Positions 7,823-16,590 of a stretch of 37,421 nucleotides of DNA are shown piece by piece. The stretch is taken from positions 1 through 37,421 of the forward strand of contig NZ_CALHVN010000013.1 of the NCBI RefSeq assembly GCF_938039245.1, given 5' to 3'. Position 1 is the stretch's first letter. The number at the start of each line of letters is the position of its first letter. Source of the DNA: an uncultured Campylobacter sp. GTDB taxonomy: Bacteria; Campylobacterota; Campylobacteria; Campylobacterales; Campylobacteraceae. The notes below the pieces were generated by a model. The model saw only the letters and a list, made by a program, of their open reading frames with translations, had not been told where the DNA came from and searched no databases. The translations under genes were made by a program, and so were the position numbers.

Positions 7823-8038
7823 TTATTCCTTTGTCAAATTTGAGATTACGAAGTCGGCTTTGGCCTCGTCGCTCTCAAATTTCGAATTTAAACTTTCATC
7901 AAAGATAAATACTTTTAAAATCCCGAACATTATGAGCAGCTTGATGGCTATGACGAGCCACAGGCTCTTTCCGAGTTTCATATTCCTAAAGCCGTCGATA
8001 TACAAAGACGAGATGTTTTTGAGATATTTTTTAATCAT
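7823..8038 (-). CDS. DUF4492 family protein
   Basis: A 71-residue protein with a short cytoplasmic head (KKYLKNISSLYIDGFRNMKL), one membrane helix (LWLVIAIKLLIMFGILKVFI) and a polar tail. DUF4492 genes stand before cydA in many Epsilonproteobacteria and Bacteroidetes, and the arrangement is the same here, with one base between the genes. It is likely an assembly factor or accessory subunit of the bd oxidase, but no biochemical role is known to me. The annotated ATG has no clear ribosome site. A -10-like TATATT at 8044-8049 would give an almost leaderless transcript, so the start is not certain. Confidence 0.85.
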   Translation of the reverse strand: MIKKYLKNISSLYIDGFRNMKLGKSLWLVIAIKLLIMFGILKVFIFDESLNSKFESDEAKADFVISNLTKE

Positions 8039-8141
8039 AGCTTAATATACTACAGAAATTTAACTTAAAACATTATTTTAAAGTTTCCGTTTTATAAATT
8101 TTTTTCTTTAGCTATCAAGCGTTTATAAATTTTAAATAAGG

Positions 8142-8147
8142 TATAAT
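8142..8147 (+). promoter_or_regulatory. -10 box of pyrG
   Basis: TATAAT preceded by AT-rich sequence, 25 bases before the pyrG start. It fits the Campylobacter sigma-70 consensus. Confidence 0.65.
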
Positions 8148-8172
8148 CACGCAAAAAATTAAAGGGCGCGAT

Positions 8173-9837
8173 ATGCAAAAAAATCCAAACGAAACAAAGT
8201 ATATTTTTATAACCGGCGGCGTGCTAAGCTCGCTAGGAAAGGGCATCGCGGCGGCTTCTATCGCCACGCTTCTTAAAAATACGGGCCTAAAAGTAAGCAT
8301 GCTAAAAGCAGACCCCTACATCAACGTAGACCCCGGAACCATGAGTCCGCTCGAGCACGGCGAGGTTTTCGTCACCGATGACGGCGCGGAGACGGATCTG
8401 GATCTTGGGCACTACGAGAGATTTTTAGACGAGAGCCTAAGTCAGGATAATAACTTTACGACCGGCCGCGTCTATAGCTCCGTTATCGAAAAAGAGCGCA
8501 GAGGCGATTATTTAGGTAAGACGATCCAAGTCATCCCGCACATCGTGGGCGAGATCGTCGATCGCATCAAAAAGGCGGGCGAGGGTCGCGACGTATTGAT
8601 AGTAGAGATCGGCGGTACGGTGGGCGACATCGAGGGTTTGCCGTTTTTGGAGGCTATCCGCGCCCTTCGCATCGAGGTCGGCCGCAAACGCGCGATGAAT
8701 ATCCACCTAACGCTCGTGCCTTTCATAAAAGTTGCGGGCGAGCTAAAAACTAAACCCACTCAGCACAGCGTCGGCGAACTGCGCCGTATCGGCATTAGCC
8801 CCGATATGATCATCTGCCGCGCCGAGCAGCCGCTAAACCGCGAGCTAAAAGATAAAATAGCCGCTAGCTGCGGCGTAGAGCGCAACTGCGTCATCGAGAG
8901 TATCGACTCGGCTAGCATCTATCAGGTGCCTCTCGCGTTTTATAATCAAGATATTTTGACCCCGATCGCCGAAATTTTAAATTTGGGCGAATTAAAGCTT
9001 GATATGCGTAACTGGGATAGCCTAGTTAAGCGCATCATCGCGCCGACGAAAGAAACCACAATAGCGTTCGTCGGCAAATACGTCGATCTAAAAGAGAGCT
9101 ACAAGAGCCTAACCGAGAGCATAATCCACGCGGGCGCGAGCCTTGATGCGAGGGTAAATTTAAAGTGGATAGATAGCGAGAAAATCGAGCCTTCAAACGT
9201 CGATGAGCTACTTAAAGACGTGGGCGGCGTGCTTGTCGCCGGGGGTTTTGGCGAGCGCGGCGTGAGCGGCAAGATCGAAGCAATCAAATACGCCCGCGAA
9301 AACGGCGTGCCGTATCTTGGTATCTGCCTAGGCATGCAGCTAGCGCTCATCGAGTTTGCCCGCAACGTGCTAAAGCTCGAGGACGCAAATTCGGTCGAAT
9401 TTAAGCCAGGGTGCGTAAATCCTATCATCTATCTCATCGATAGCTTCATCGACGCGCACGGTCAGACGCAGATCCGCACGCACCAAAGCCCGGTTGGAGG
9501 CACGATGAGGCTTGGCGCTTACGCCTGCGACGTGAAGCCTGGCTCGCTACTAAGCCAAATCTACGACGGCGCTAAAAGCGTCAAAGAACGCCACCGCCAC
9601 CGCTACGAGGCAAATCCGAAATATAGAGCCGAATTTGAAGCAAACGGCCTGATAGTTAGCGGCGAGAGCGACGGGCTGATCGAGGCCGTCGAGCTTAGCT
9701 CGCCTGCGGCGGGCGCTAAAAACTCGCATCCGTGGTTCGTCGGCGTGCAGTTTCATCCGGAATTTACTAGCCGTCTAACAAATCCGAATCCCGTAGTTTT
9801 AGGCTTTATCAAAGCTAGCCTAGAAAAATCGAAATAA
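8173..9837 (+). CDS. pyrG: CTP synthase
   Basis: A 554-residue amidotransferase making CTP from UTP, ATP and glutamine in the cytoplasm. The N-terminal synthetase domain has the P-loop GGVLSSLGKG at 15-24 and the ADPYINVDPGTMSP segment. The C-terminal class I glutaminase domain has nucleophile Cys385 (GICLGMQ), and the catalytic His-Glu pair lies in VGVQFHPEF near the end. Length and order are normal. It is transcribed alone from its own promoter, with an intrinsic terminator just after the stop. Confidence 0.97.
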   Translation: MQKNPNETKYIFITGGVLSSLGKGIAAASIATLLKNTGLKVSMLKADPYINVDPGTMSPLEHGEVFVTDDGAETDLDLGHYERFLDESLSQDNNFTTGRVYSSVIEKERRGDYLGKTIQVIPHIVGEIVDRIKKAGEGRDVLIVEIGGTVGDIEGLPFLEAIRALRIEVGRKRAMNIHLTLVPFIKVAGELKTKPTQHSVGELRRIGISPDMIICRAEQPLNRELKDKIAASCGVERNCVIESIDSASIYQVPLAFYNQDILTPIAEILNLGELKLDMRNWDSLVKRIIAPTKETTIAFVGKYVDLKESYKSLTESIIHAGASLDARVNLKWIDSEKIEPSNVDELLKDVGGVLVAGGFGERGVSGKIEAIKYARENGVPYLGICLGMQLALIEFARNVLKLEDANSVEFKPGCVNPIIYLIDSFIDAHGQTQIRTHQSPVGGTMRLGAYACDVKPGSLLSQIYDGAKSVKERHRHRYEANPKYRAEFEANGLIVSGESDGLIEAVELSSPAAGAKNSHPWFVGVQFHPEFTSRLTNPNPVVLGFIKASLEKSK

Positions 9838-9840
9838 CCG

Positions 9841-9874
9841 AATTTAGAGCCGCTCGGCTCTAAATTTTCTTTTT
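9841..9874 (+). terminator. Intrinsic terminator of pyrG
   Basis: A 12-bp stem (AATTTAGAGCCG and its complement, 9841-9852 and 9855-9866) with a two-base gap is followed by TTCTTTTTT. It begins three bases after the pyrG stop and overlaps the last codons of the convergent ATP-grasp gene. Confidence 0.85.
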
Positions 9875-10702
9875 TGCGACAAATTTATCCAAGATTATTT
9901 TTACGAATCTTTCGGTAGAGTTTTTGCCGTAGCTAAAATAAAGACTAGGCTCGATAAGCTCGACTTCGTTGATTAAAATTTTATCTTTTGCGCCGATTAG
10001 ATCTATCCTTGCGTAGACGGGATGGAAGGTAAGCTTAGCTAAAACGTCTCGCGCGATGTTTAAAAAGGCTGCAGTCGGCTCTACGGAGCTAATTTTAACG
10101 CCGAAATTCGAGTTTGCCCTATAATCGTCGCTAGCGGGCGATCGGCGTACGGCGTGAGAAAAAACGCCGCCTAAAAATATCAAGCAAATTTCGCCGCTAA
10201 CGGCGATCTCTTCGATAAAGGGCTGAAGCAAAGCCCCGTTTTTATATTTGCTTAAATTTGATATTTCGTCGATTTTGGCTACGCCGTTGCCGCTCTGTCC
10301 GACGAGCGGCTTTATCACGCCGTCCGGACAAATTCGCCTTAGCTCTTCTATATTTTCATCGCCGCTTAAAAGCGTGCTAGGGATCGCGGGAAGTCCTAAA
10401 GCCTCAAGTTCTAAGAGGTATTTTTTCGATAAATTCCAGCGCACGATCTTGGCGTCGTTTATTATCTTCGCCCCGCTTTTTTCAAGCTCGCCCAAAAACG
10501 ATAAAAATTTAGCCGCGTCTAGGCTGTAATCCCAAGCCGCAAGCGGTAAAATCAAAGAATCTTCGTCTAGAGAACCGACGCCTAAATTTTGCCACGGCAC
10601 TATCTCGCACGGCGCGCCGCCGTCGCTAAACGCGCGGCTTAAATTTCGCAAGTCCTCGTTGCCCTTTGCGTAAGCAAGGCAACTTAAGATAAAAATCCTC
10701 AC
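9860..10702 (-). CDS. ATP-grasp ligase in an importer operon
   Basis: A 280-residue protein with the ATP-grasp fold, similar in outline to prokaryotic glutathione synthetase and RimK-like enzymes. It has the nucleotide-binding loop VIKPLVGQSGNGV (about 149-161), the strand QPFIEEIAVSGEICLIF, and the metal-binding end YARIDLIG...ILINEVELIEPSLYF, where Glu and Asn ligands are kept. It would join a carboxylate to an amine or thiol with ATP. The start is GTG, three bases after the stop of the ABC ATPase gene, so it is the fourth gene of the importer operon. That suggests a link with the imported compound (modification or chelator), but the substrate is unknown. The last codons overlap the pyrG terminator. 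Confidence 0.8.
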   Translation of the reverse strand: MRIFILSCLAYAKGNEDLRNLSRAFSDGGAPCEIVPWQNLGVGSLDEDSLILPLAAWDYSLDAAKFLSFLGELEKSGAKIINDAKIVRWNLSKKYLLELEALGLPAIPSTLLSGDENIEELRRICPDGVIKPLVGQSGNGVAKIDEISNLSKYKNGALLQPFIEEIAVSGEICLIFLGGVFSHAVRRSPASDDYRANSNFGVKISSVEPTAAFLNIARDVLAKLTFHPVYARIDLIGAKDKILINEVELIEPSLYFSYGKNSTERFVKIILDKFVAKKKI

Positions 10703-10705
10703 GCG

Positions 10706-11479
10706 CTACTCTACCCCAAACGCCGACTTTGCGACTACGGCCGGTACGCCGGCATCGTCGTAAAAAATATCCACGTTTACTTTATAAAGCTCTTGTATCA
10801 GCTCTTTAGTTATGGTTTTTTTAGCTTCGCCTTTGGCTTTTATCTTTCCGCCGCTTAGTAGCAACACCTCGTCGCTAAACTGCGACGCTAGCGATAAATC
10901 GTGCAGTATCATCACGGTAGTTATGCCGTGCTCGCGCGTAAATTTCCTGACGCAGTCCAAAAGCACGCATTGATGGTGCATATCAAGAGCCGAAACAGGC
11001 TCGTCCAAAAGTAAAATTTTAGGCTTTTTGATAAGCACGGAGGCAAACATCACCATCTGGCGCTGGCCGCCTGAGAGCTGCATCACGTCGCGACCGGCTA
11101 GGTGCAAAATCCCTAGTTTTTTCATTATCTCTACGGCCGAGTTTATTTGCTCGTCTTTTAGATAAAGCCCGAGACTATCCATAAGCCCTAGCAAAACGAC
11201 CTCAAGAGCCGTTAAACTCGCGTCTACGTAGCTATCTTGGGGCATGTAGCCGATTTTCTTTTTCCACGAGAAATGGTTTTTGAAATTTAACCTCTCGTCG
11301 CCGAATTTAATCTCGCCCTCATAGCCCATCTCGCCGAAAATCGCGCTTATGAGCGTAGTTTTGCCTGCGCCGTTGGGCCCCAGTACGGAGTAAACCTTGC
11401 CTTCTTCAAAGCTAGCGTTTACGGCATCTGCCGTGCAAAGCGAGCCGCGGTATATCGTTAAATTCTTAAGCTCTAGCAT
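10706..11479 (-). CDS. FecE-type ABC transporter ATP-binding protein
   Basis: A 257-residue ATPase powering uptake through the FecCD-type permease encoded just upstream. It has Walker A GPNGAGKT (34-41), the Q-loop around PQDSYVDAS (80-88), the signature LSGGQ (135-139), Walker B ILLLDE (155-160) and the H-loop in MILHDLS. All catalytic elements are intact. The family imports iron-siderophore, haem, cobalamin or similar metal complexes. The start overlaps the end of the permease gene by seven bases. Confidence 0.92.
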   Translation of the reverse strand: MLELKNLTIYRGSLCTADAVNASFEEGKVYSVLGPNGAGKTTLISAIFGEMGYEGEIKFGDERLNFKNHFSWKKKIGYMPQDSYVDASLTALEVVLLGLMDSLGLYLKDEQINSAVEIMKKLGILHLAGRDVMQLSGGQRQMVMFASVLIKKPKILLLDEPVSALDMHHQCVLLDCVRKFTREHGITTVMILHDLSLASQFSDEVLLLSGGKIKAKGEAKKTITKELIQELYKVNVDIFYDDAGVPAVVAKSAFGVE

Positions 11480-12528
11480 ACGTTTTTCCTTGAAAGGATG
11501 ATCCAGAAGAAAAACGGCACGCCCACAAACGCCGTGATGATGCCGACCGGAAAGAGTCCGCCCGGATTTATAACCTTAGAAAGTACCGACGCAATCGACA
11601 AAAACGCCGCACCGACGAAGATAGTAGTAGGCAGGAAAAATCTCTGATCCTCGCCGACTAAATTTCTAGCGATATGCGGAGCGACCAGGCCGATAAAGCC
11701 TATAACGCCGACGAAGCTAATTACCGTAGCCGTCATAACCGAAACTATAAGCAAAATTTTAATCCTAAGAGCGGATAAATTTACGCCCATGCTTTTGGCT
11801 CGCTCTTCGCCCAGTTTCAAAGCCGTTAGCGCCCAAGTATTTAGCATCAGTAGCGATATGCATACGACCGTTACGACCGTAGCGACGGCCAGCGTACTCC
11901 ATTTAGCCTTTTGGAGGCTACCGAACAGCCAAAACAAAATCGCCTGCGAAATCTCGGGCGCGGACAAAAATTGCACCAAAGAGAGCATAGACTGAAACAA
12001 AAACAAAAGCGCGATACCGACTAAAACCAAAGTAGCCGATCCAAATCGCCTCATCATCGAAAATAAAAACAGTATAGACGCCGCTAGCATCGTCATAACA
12101 AACGCACCGATAGGCACGGCGTAAATTTGAGGCAGTCCAAACGAACCAAACGCCATCACCAGCGATGCGCCAAACCCTGCCGCCGCGGCAAGCCCCAGCG
12201 TATAGGGGCTTGCCATCGGGTTGTTTAAAAGCGTCTGTATCTCTGCGCCGCCCGCTCCCAAAGCCGCGCCTACGACTAAAGCCATAAGCGCTACGGGAAG
12301 CCTAATATCGTAAACGATGTGGTATAAAAATTTATCCTGCTCGCCGCCTAAAATCGGCTGTAAAAGCGTATCTACGACTTCTTTTGGCGAGAGCATAGCA
12401 GGACCGGTACCGATATCAAACACCATCGAAATAAGACCCACGACTATAAAGCTCAAAATGATGATTAAGCGCTTAAATTCGCGCTTTCTATGAGCCTTTA
12501 CGACCTCTTCGGAGCTTATTTTATTCAT
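11473..12528 (-). CDS. FecCD-type ABC transporter permease
   Basis: A 351-residue inner membrane permease of the FecCD/BtuC family, with about ten helices. Typical segments are GAALGAGGAEIQTLLNNPMASPYTLG (residues about 83-108), which is the family's QxxxrNPLAxPxxLG motif, and FVGVIGFIGLVAPHIAR near residue 270. The start ATG overlaps the stop of the binding-protein gene as ATGA (12525-12528). The substrate is likely an iron or other metal complex, but it cannot be set by sequence alone. Confidence 0.93.
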   Translation of the reverse strand: MNKISSEEVVKAHRKREFKRLIIILSFIVVGLISMVFDIGTGPAMLSPKEVVDTLLQPILGGEQDKFLYHIVYDIRLPVALMALVVGAALGAGGAEIQTLLNNPMASPYTLGLAAAAGFGASLVMAFGSFGLPQIYAVPIGAFVMTMLAASILFLFSMMRRFGSATLVLVGIALLFLFQSMLSLVQFLSAPEISQAILFWLFGSLQKAKWSTLAVATVVTVVCISLLMLNTWALTALKLGEERAKSMGVNLSALRIKILLIVSVMTATVISFVGVIGFIGLVAPHIARNLVGEDQRFFLPTTIFVGAAFLSIASVLSKVINPGGLFPVGIITAFVGVPFFFWIILSRKNVC

Positions 12529-13637
12529 TTTTCATCCGCTTGGATAGCTATGGTTCCGACTGGAACGACAGGTAGGTACTTTTTGTGAAAATCAACGTAG
12601 GTCTTTATCGGATCTACGTCTTTAAATAGCTGCGGATACAAAGCTTTTGCGATATATTGCACCATCGCCATATCCGCAAGAGTTCTTGACGCGCCCATAT
12701 ATAGGCCGTATAGGCGGTTGTTTTTGATAGCCGGAAGCTCCGACCAACCGACGCGTTTTTTAAATCCGTCCAGTCTTTTTAGCGCTTCGGCTTTATCTAT
12801 GTTTATGCCCATTACCATCGCGGTAGGTTCTTTTTTTAGTTCGGTTTCGCGGCCTGTTATCATTATAACGTCGGGCTTTGCGGCTATGACTTGCTCGGCG
12901 TTGATGGGCGACCACTGCTCGACTAGATCGGCCGCGATATTATCTCCGCCAGCTAGATCTATCAGCGAACCCCACATATCTTTACCGTAGGTTATGCCTA
13001 TATCCTCAGGACCGCCTCGACCGAATTCTATGTAAATTTTAGGCTTAGGCAAATTTGCTTTTGCGATGCGGTCGCCTACTTCTTTTACGGTATCTTCGTA
13101 TAGTTTAGCGATCTCGTCCGCCCTTTTTTCCTCGCCTAAAATTTCGCCTAAAATTTTAGTGCTTTTTACGTGAAGCTCAACCTTCTCGCGGTTATAATCA
13201 AGCACGACGATTGGGATATTTAGATCGGTTAGAGGCTTTAAATCAGGCTCTAGCACGTTATACTGCCAAGATGCGAGTATTAGCAAATCGGGTTTTAGAG
13301 AGATAACTTTTTCTACCGAGAACGTGCCGACCTCTACCTCGCCGAAGTCCGCAAGCTTATTTAGCTGCGGTAGGGCTTTGCTATATAGATCCCAGCTAGC
13401 AGGCGTCCAGTCCGTCCAAACCTCTTTTGAAAAGCCCACGACTTTATCCAAAGCCTTAGTGCCGCCGACGGCTAAAAAGTCGGTGTAGTAAAAGCCCAAA
13501 GCTATGCGTTTAACGGGTAAATTGACTTTTACCTCGCGACCCAAGACGTCTTTTATGACCTTAGTTTCGGCCGCCGCTTGGGTTGCCGAAAATACTGCAA
13601 AAAGCACTAATAGCGCTTTTAAAAAAGTTCTTTTCAT
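12525..13637 (-). CDS. Periplasmic binding protein of the metal-complex importer
   Basis: A 370-residue periplasmic solute-binding protein of the FecB/BtuF class (two lobes joined by a helix). I start it at ATG 13637, with AAGGA upstream and a clear signal peptide, MKRTFLKALLVLFAVFSATQ, cut near AAAE. A longer frame from 13685 has no ribosome site. The mature part starts IKDVLGREVKVNLPVKRIAL, the usual opening of this family, and has SLKPDLLILASWQYN in the first lobe and AAKPDVIMITGR in the second. First gene of a four-gene operon. The upstream region holds an inverted repeat that may be an iron-regulator (Fur-like) site. Confidence 0.88.
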   Translation of the reverse strand: MKRTFLKALLVLFAVFSATQAAAETKVIKDVLGREVKVNLPVKRIALGFYYTDFLAVGGTKALDKVVGFSKEVWTDWTPASWDLYSKALPQLNKLADFGEVEVGTFSVEKVISLKPDLLILASWQYNVLEPDLKPLTDLNIPIVVLDYNREKVELHVKSTKILGEILGEEKRADEIAKLYEDTVKEVGDRIAKANLPKPKIYIEFGRGGPEDIGITYGKDMWGSLIDLAGGDNIAADLVEQWSPINAEQVIAAKPDVIMITGRETELKKEPTAMVMGINIDKAEALKRLDGFKKRVGWSELPAIKNNRLYGLYMGASRTLADMAMVQYIAKALYPQLFKDVDPIKTYVDFHKKYLPVVPVGTIAIQADEK

Positions 13638-13697
13638 ATCGTTCCTTTTTTGTTGAAATGAGAGCGCAATAATACATAAATACATCTTAACCTAGGT

Positions 13698-13724
13698 TGA
13701 AATATAATAACCAATATCATTTCA
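13698..13724. promoter_or_regulatory. Candidate operator between importer operon and recJ operon
   Basis: TGAAAT (13698-13703) and ATTTCA (13719-13724) form an inverted pair around an AT-rich centre, about 60 bases upstream of the binding-protein start. Iron importers of Campylobacter are usually Fur-controlled, so a Fur site is the natural guess. The match to the classic Fur box is only partial. Confidence 0.3.
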
Positions 13725-13774
13725 AATATAATTTCGACTCGCTGGAAATTATAAGAAATTAAATTTCAAAAAGC

Positions 13775-13780
13775 TATAAT
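13775..13780 (+). promoter_or_regulatory. -10 box of the small ORF-recJ unit
   Basis: TATAAT with AT-rich upstream sequence, 34 bases before the ATG of the 50-codon ORF at 13814. Confidence 0.6.
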
Positions 13781-13813
13781 TTGCGCATTAGAAAATAAAA
13801 AAGAAGGAAAAAG

Positions 13814-13966
13814 ATGAAATTTGAACCAAAATTTAGCCTTTTTTGCGGCACGGTAGGGGTAAATTTGACCCTCGAGGCGAGCGAAAATTTAGGCAAAAAC
13901 GGTAGCAAGGCGGCGAAATTTGACGGCGAGGCTTACGCAAAAGCCCGTCAAAACGATGTTAAATAA
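13814..13966 (+). CDS. Small ORF overlapping the start of recJ
   Basis: A 50-codon ORF with a good ribosome site (GAAGGAAAAAG) and a promoter in front. It reads MKFEPKFSLFCGTVGVNLTL and then a polar, lysine- and alanine-rich tail. Its stop overlaps the recJ start by 11 bases. recJ has no strong ribosome site of its own, so translation of this ORF may carry ribosomes into recJ. I do not recognise a family. It may be a real small protein or a leader, and could also be the stump of a longer lost gene. Confidence 0.5.
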   Translation: MKFEPKFSLFCGTVGVNLTLEASENLGKNGSKAAKFDGEAYAKARQNDVK

Positions 13967-15527
13967 GGAAAAGATAAAGGAATTACTGAACCAAAGATTT
14001 GAAAAGGACATTCACAAAAAACTTTCAGAAATTCCTACGCCTGATGCGTTAAAGGATATATTTAAGGGTGCCGAGCGTATAAAGCGCGCAATCGAGCAAA
14101 ACGAAAAGATCGTTATCGTAGGCGACTACGACGTAGACGGCGTGATCGCCAGCGTCATAATGGCCGAGTTTTTCGACGACATGGGCGTTAGCGAGTATTT
14201 CGTGCGTATCCCAAACCGCTTTAGCGACGGCTACGGGCTAAATCCGCAAATCGTCGAAGAGATCGCGGACGCCAACCTCATCGTGACCGTAGATAACGGC
14301 ATCTCGGCAAACGACGCGGCTCAAATTTGCAAACAAAAAGGCATCGATCTCATCATCACCGATCACCACATGCCGCCCGACGTCCTGCCCGAGGCCTACG
14401 CGATCATAAACCCGAAGCAAAAGGATTGCCACTTTCCAAACGTCGAAATTTGCGGCGCTCAGGTCGCGTGGTATCTAGTCGGCGCACTAAAAGACGTGTG
14501 CCGCATCAACTACGATATGGGTAAATTTCTCGACCTCCTAGCCATCGCGATAATCGCCGACATGATGGAGCTTCGCGACCTAAACCGCATCCTGGTTAAG
14601 CTTGGCGTAAACCGCCTAAACAGCTCGCGCAGGCCCGCGTTTACCGCGATAAAGCAGCTTTACGGCAAAGATAAATTCGAGTGCGATGACATTAGCTTTC
14701 TCATCGCGCCGCTCATCAACTCCTCGGGCCGTATGGACGATGCGAGCGTGTCTTTTGAGTTTTTACGCGCCAAAAATTTAGACCGTGCCTGCGAATGCCT
14801 CGACACCATCGTGAGCTTTAACAACTCGCGCAAGGAGGAGGAGCGCACGCTTTTTGAGTGCTCGCTAAAGGACGTGCGCGAGGACGAGCATATTATCGTG
14901 ACGTGGGGCAGGGGCTGGCACGAGGGCGTCATCGGTATCGTCGCATCGCGTCTGGCTAAGCAGTTTAAAAAGCCCGCCATCGTCTTTAGCATCGACGAAA
15001 ACCGCGCCAAAGGCAGCGCTAGAAGCGTGGGCAAGCTAGACATCCTCTCGATCATCGCTAGCCACGAAAAGCTGCTTGCGGGCTACGGCGGACACAAGGG
15101 GGCAGCCGGTATCGTGATAGATCCGGCAAATTTAGAAGCGTTTAAAAACGCGATAAATAGCTCGTGTATGCTGATGGATTTGCACGAATTTAGCGCGTTT
15201 GACGAGCCGTTAGGCGAGATAGAAGCCGGCGAAGTGGACTTTGAGCTGCTTGAAATTTTGGAGCATTTCGAGCCCTACGGACAGAAAAATCCGCGCCCGC
15301 TCTTTGAGATCAAATCCGCCGTCGTCAAAAACAAAAAACTAATCGGCAGGGAGCAAAATCACTTAAAGCTCATCCTGCAAAAAGACGGTAAATGCCTAGA
15401 GGCGCTGTTTTTTAACTTCACTCGCGAGCCGCATACGGGCGAGAGCATAGACCTAGTTTTTTCGGTATCAAAAAACTCGTTTCGCGGACTCGTCACGCCG
15501 CAGCTACTGGTAAAAGAGATATCGTAA
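13956..15527 (+). CDS. recJ: Single-stranded-DNA exonuclease RecJ
   Basis: A 5'-3' single-strand DNA exonuclease of the DHH phosphoesterase family, used in recombination repair and mismatch repair. Starting at ATG 13956 (MLNKEKIKELLNQRF) it has 523 residues, slightly shorter than the E. coli enzyme. Motifs: GDYDVDG (56-62), DNGIS (113-117), DHH at 136-138, and the DHHA1-domain GGHKGAAG near residue 385. A C-terminal OB-like part ends in VTPQLLVKEIS. Frames further upstream are open but overlap the preceding small ORF and have no ribosome site. Confidence 0.93.
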   Translation: MLNKEKIKELLNQRFEKDIHKKLSEIPTPDALKDIFKGAERIKRAIEQNEKIVIVGDYDVDGVIASVIMAEFFDDMGVSEYFVRIPNRFSDGYGLNPQIVEEIADANLIVTVDNGISANDAAQICKQKGIDLIITDHHMPPDVLPEAYAIINPKQKDCHFPNVEICGAQVAWYLVGALKDVCRINYDMGKFLDLLAIAIIADMMELRDLNRILVKLGVNRLNSSRRPAFTAIKQLYGKDKFECDDISFLIAPLINSSGRMDDASVSFEFLRAKNLDRACECLDTIVSFNNSRKEEERTLFECSLKDVREDEHIIVTWGRGWHEGVIGIVASRLAKQFKKPAIVFSIDENRAKGSARSVGKLDILSIIASHEKLLAGYGGHKGAAGIVIDPANLEAFKNAINSSCMLMDLHEFSAFDEPLGEIEAGEVDFELLEILEHFEPYGQKNPRPLFEIKSAVVKNKKLIGREQNHLKLILQKDGKCLEALFFNFTREPHTGESIDLVFSVSKNSFRGLVTPQLLVKEIS

Positions 15528-15579
15528 ATTCGGCTCGCTTTGCTTGGAATAAATTTAGAGATTTTTCGGCGGTAAATTT

Positions 15580-15891
15580 ATGGCTAAATCTAAACAAATG
15601 AAAAATAAACCTAGTAAAAAGAAAACTATTTTTAGTCAGTCGGTAATCGAAAAAATTTTATTTTATACGTTTATCGCTATCGTCGCCATTATCCTCTATA
15701 TCATTAGCACGTTTACTCATAACAAGAAAAAGATAGTCTGCGAAGAACAGCCGCCCGAAGTCATACTAGCAGCGCTCATAGAAGGTACGCCGGACACGAT
15801 AAAAGAGGTAATGAAAAAGGTAAACTGTAGAGAAGTAGAAGTATACAGGCATTCTCGACATAAAAGATTTTTCTCAAGAAGAATGCGCTAA
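15580..15891 (+). CDS. Hypothetical single-pass membrane protein
   Basis: A 103-residue protein with a very basic N-terminus (about twelve Lys in the first 16 residues), one membrane helix (ILFYTFIAIVAIILYIISTF, about residues 27-46) and a soluble tail with two cysteines. The helix and charge pattern suggest a cytoplasmic N-terminus. The last 15 residues (RHSRHKRFFSRRMR) differ in style from the rest and could mark a frameshifted end. The ribosome site is weak. No family recognised. Confidence 0.55.
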   Translation: MAKSKQMKNKPSKKKTIFSQSVIEKILFYTFIAIVAIILYIISTFTHNKKKIVCEEQPPEVILAALIEGTPDTIKEVMKKVNCREVEVYRHSRHKRFFSRRMR

Positions 15892-16111
15892 GTAAATTTA
15901 AATTTAATCCTGGTGTCTAAAATTTATGCTTAAATTCGACAAAGTCATGCGATAAATTTTCAAATCGCACCGCAAAACGGTAATTTATCGCGAATAAAAT
16001 ACGAAATTTTAAAATTGACGAGTCAAATTTAGAGTCTTGTAAAATTTATTTTTGATATTTGCCGTCTCATTTAAGGCGTGACTCTAGTTTTATATCGAAT
16101 TTAAAAACAAA

Positions 16112-16513
16112 ATGCTGCAATTTAAACGCGCAATCGTCATCACGGGCAGCATCGGCAGCGGCAAGAGCACGGTTTGCGAGATACTGCGCGAGCGAGGATT
16201 TGAGATCATCGACGCAGACTCTATCGCTCACGAACAGCTAAATTTGTGCGCGAGCGAGGTCGCGGCGGAGTTTGGAGACGAGGTTTTAAGTGGAGGCGAG
16301 GCGCAAAGGCTTGTATTTGCGAGGGTTTATTTTGCGCAGCCTGCGTTTTTGTTGCTTGACGAGGCGACTTCGGCGCTTGATAGCGCACTGGCAAAAGAGC
16401 TTTTAGCTCAGATAAAGCGCGATTTTCCGTACCTTGGCGTACTAGCTATCACGCACCAAGAGGAGCTTAAATTTATTTTTGACAAGGTTGTGGATATTGG
16501 CTCTAGCGAGTAA
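16112..16513 (+). pseudogene. In-frame chimera of dephospho-CoA kinase N-terminus and ABC ATPase C-terminus
   Basis: A 133-codon ORF made of two unrelated halves. Residues 6-57 are the start of CoaE: AIVITGSIGSGKST (P-loop 12-20), then GFEIIDADSIAHE and AAEFGDEVL. Residues 59-133 are the end of an ABC transporter ATPase: signature LSGGE (59-63), Walker B FLLLDEATSALD, and the H-loop in LAITHQEE. The junction lies at VLSGGEAQRL, where both families are locally similar. Neither activity should survive as such: the CoaE part lacks the rest of its domain and the ABC part lacks its own Walker A. The join is in frame and the codons look normal. No strong ribosome site is seen. Most likely it is a deletion product; a functional coaE should exist elsewhere. 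Confidence 0.75.
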
Positions 16514-16590
16514 ATGCGGCTACTCGTATCGCAAGCTTGACTTTACAAAATACGGTACGATTTTCCGTAAATTTATTAGCAGGAGAAAAG

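Noticed and set aside
8044..8049. TATATT as promoter of the cyd operon
   Set aside because: It would put the transcript start on the first base of the start codon. Possible for a leaderless mRNA, but unsupported, so not listed as a feature.
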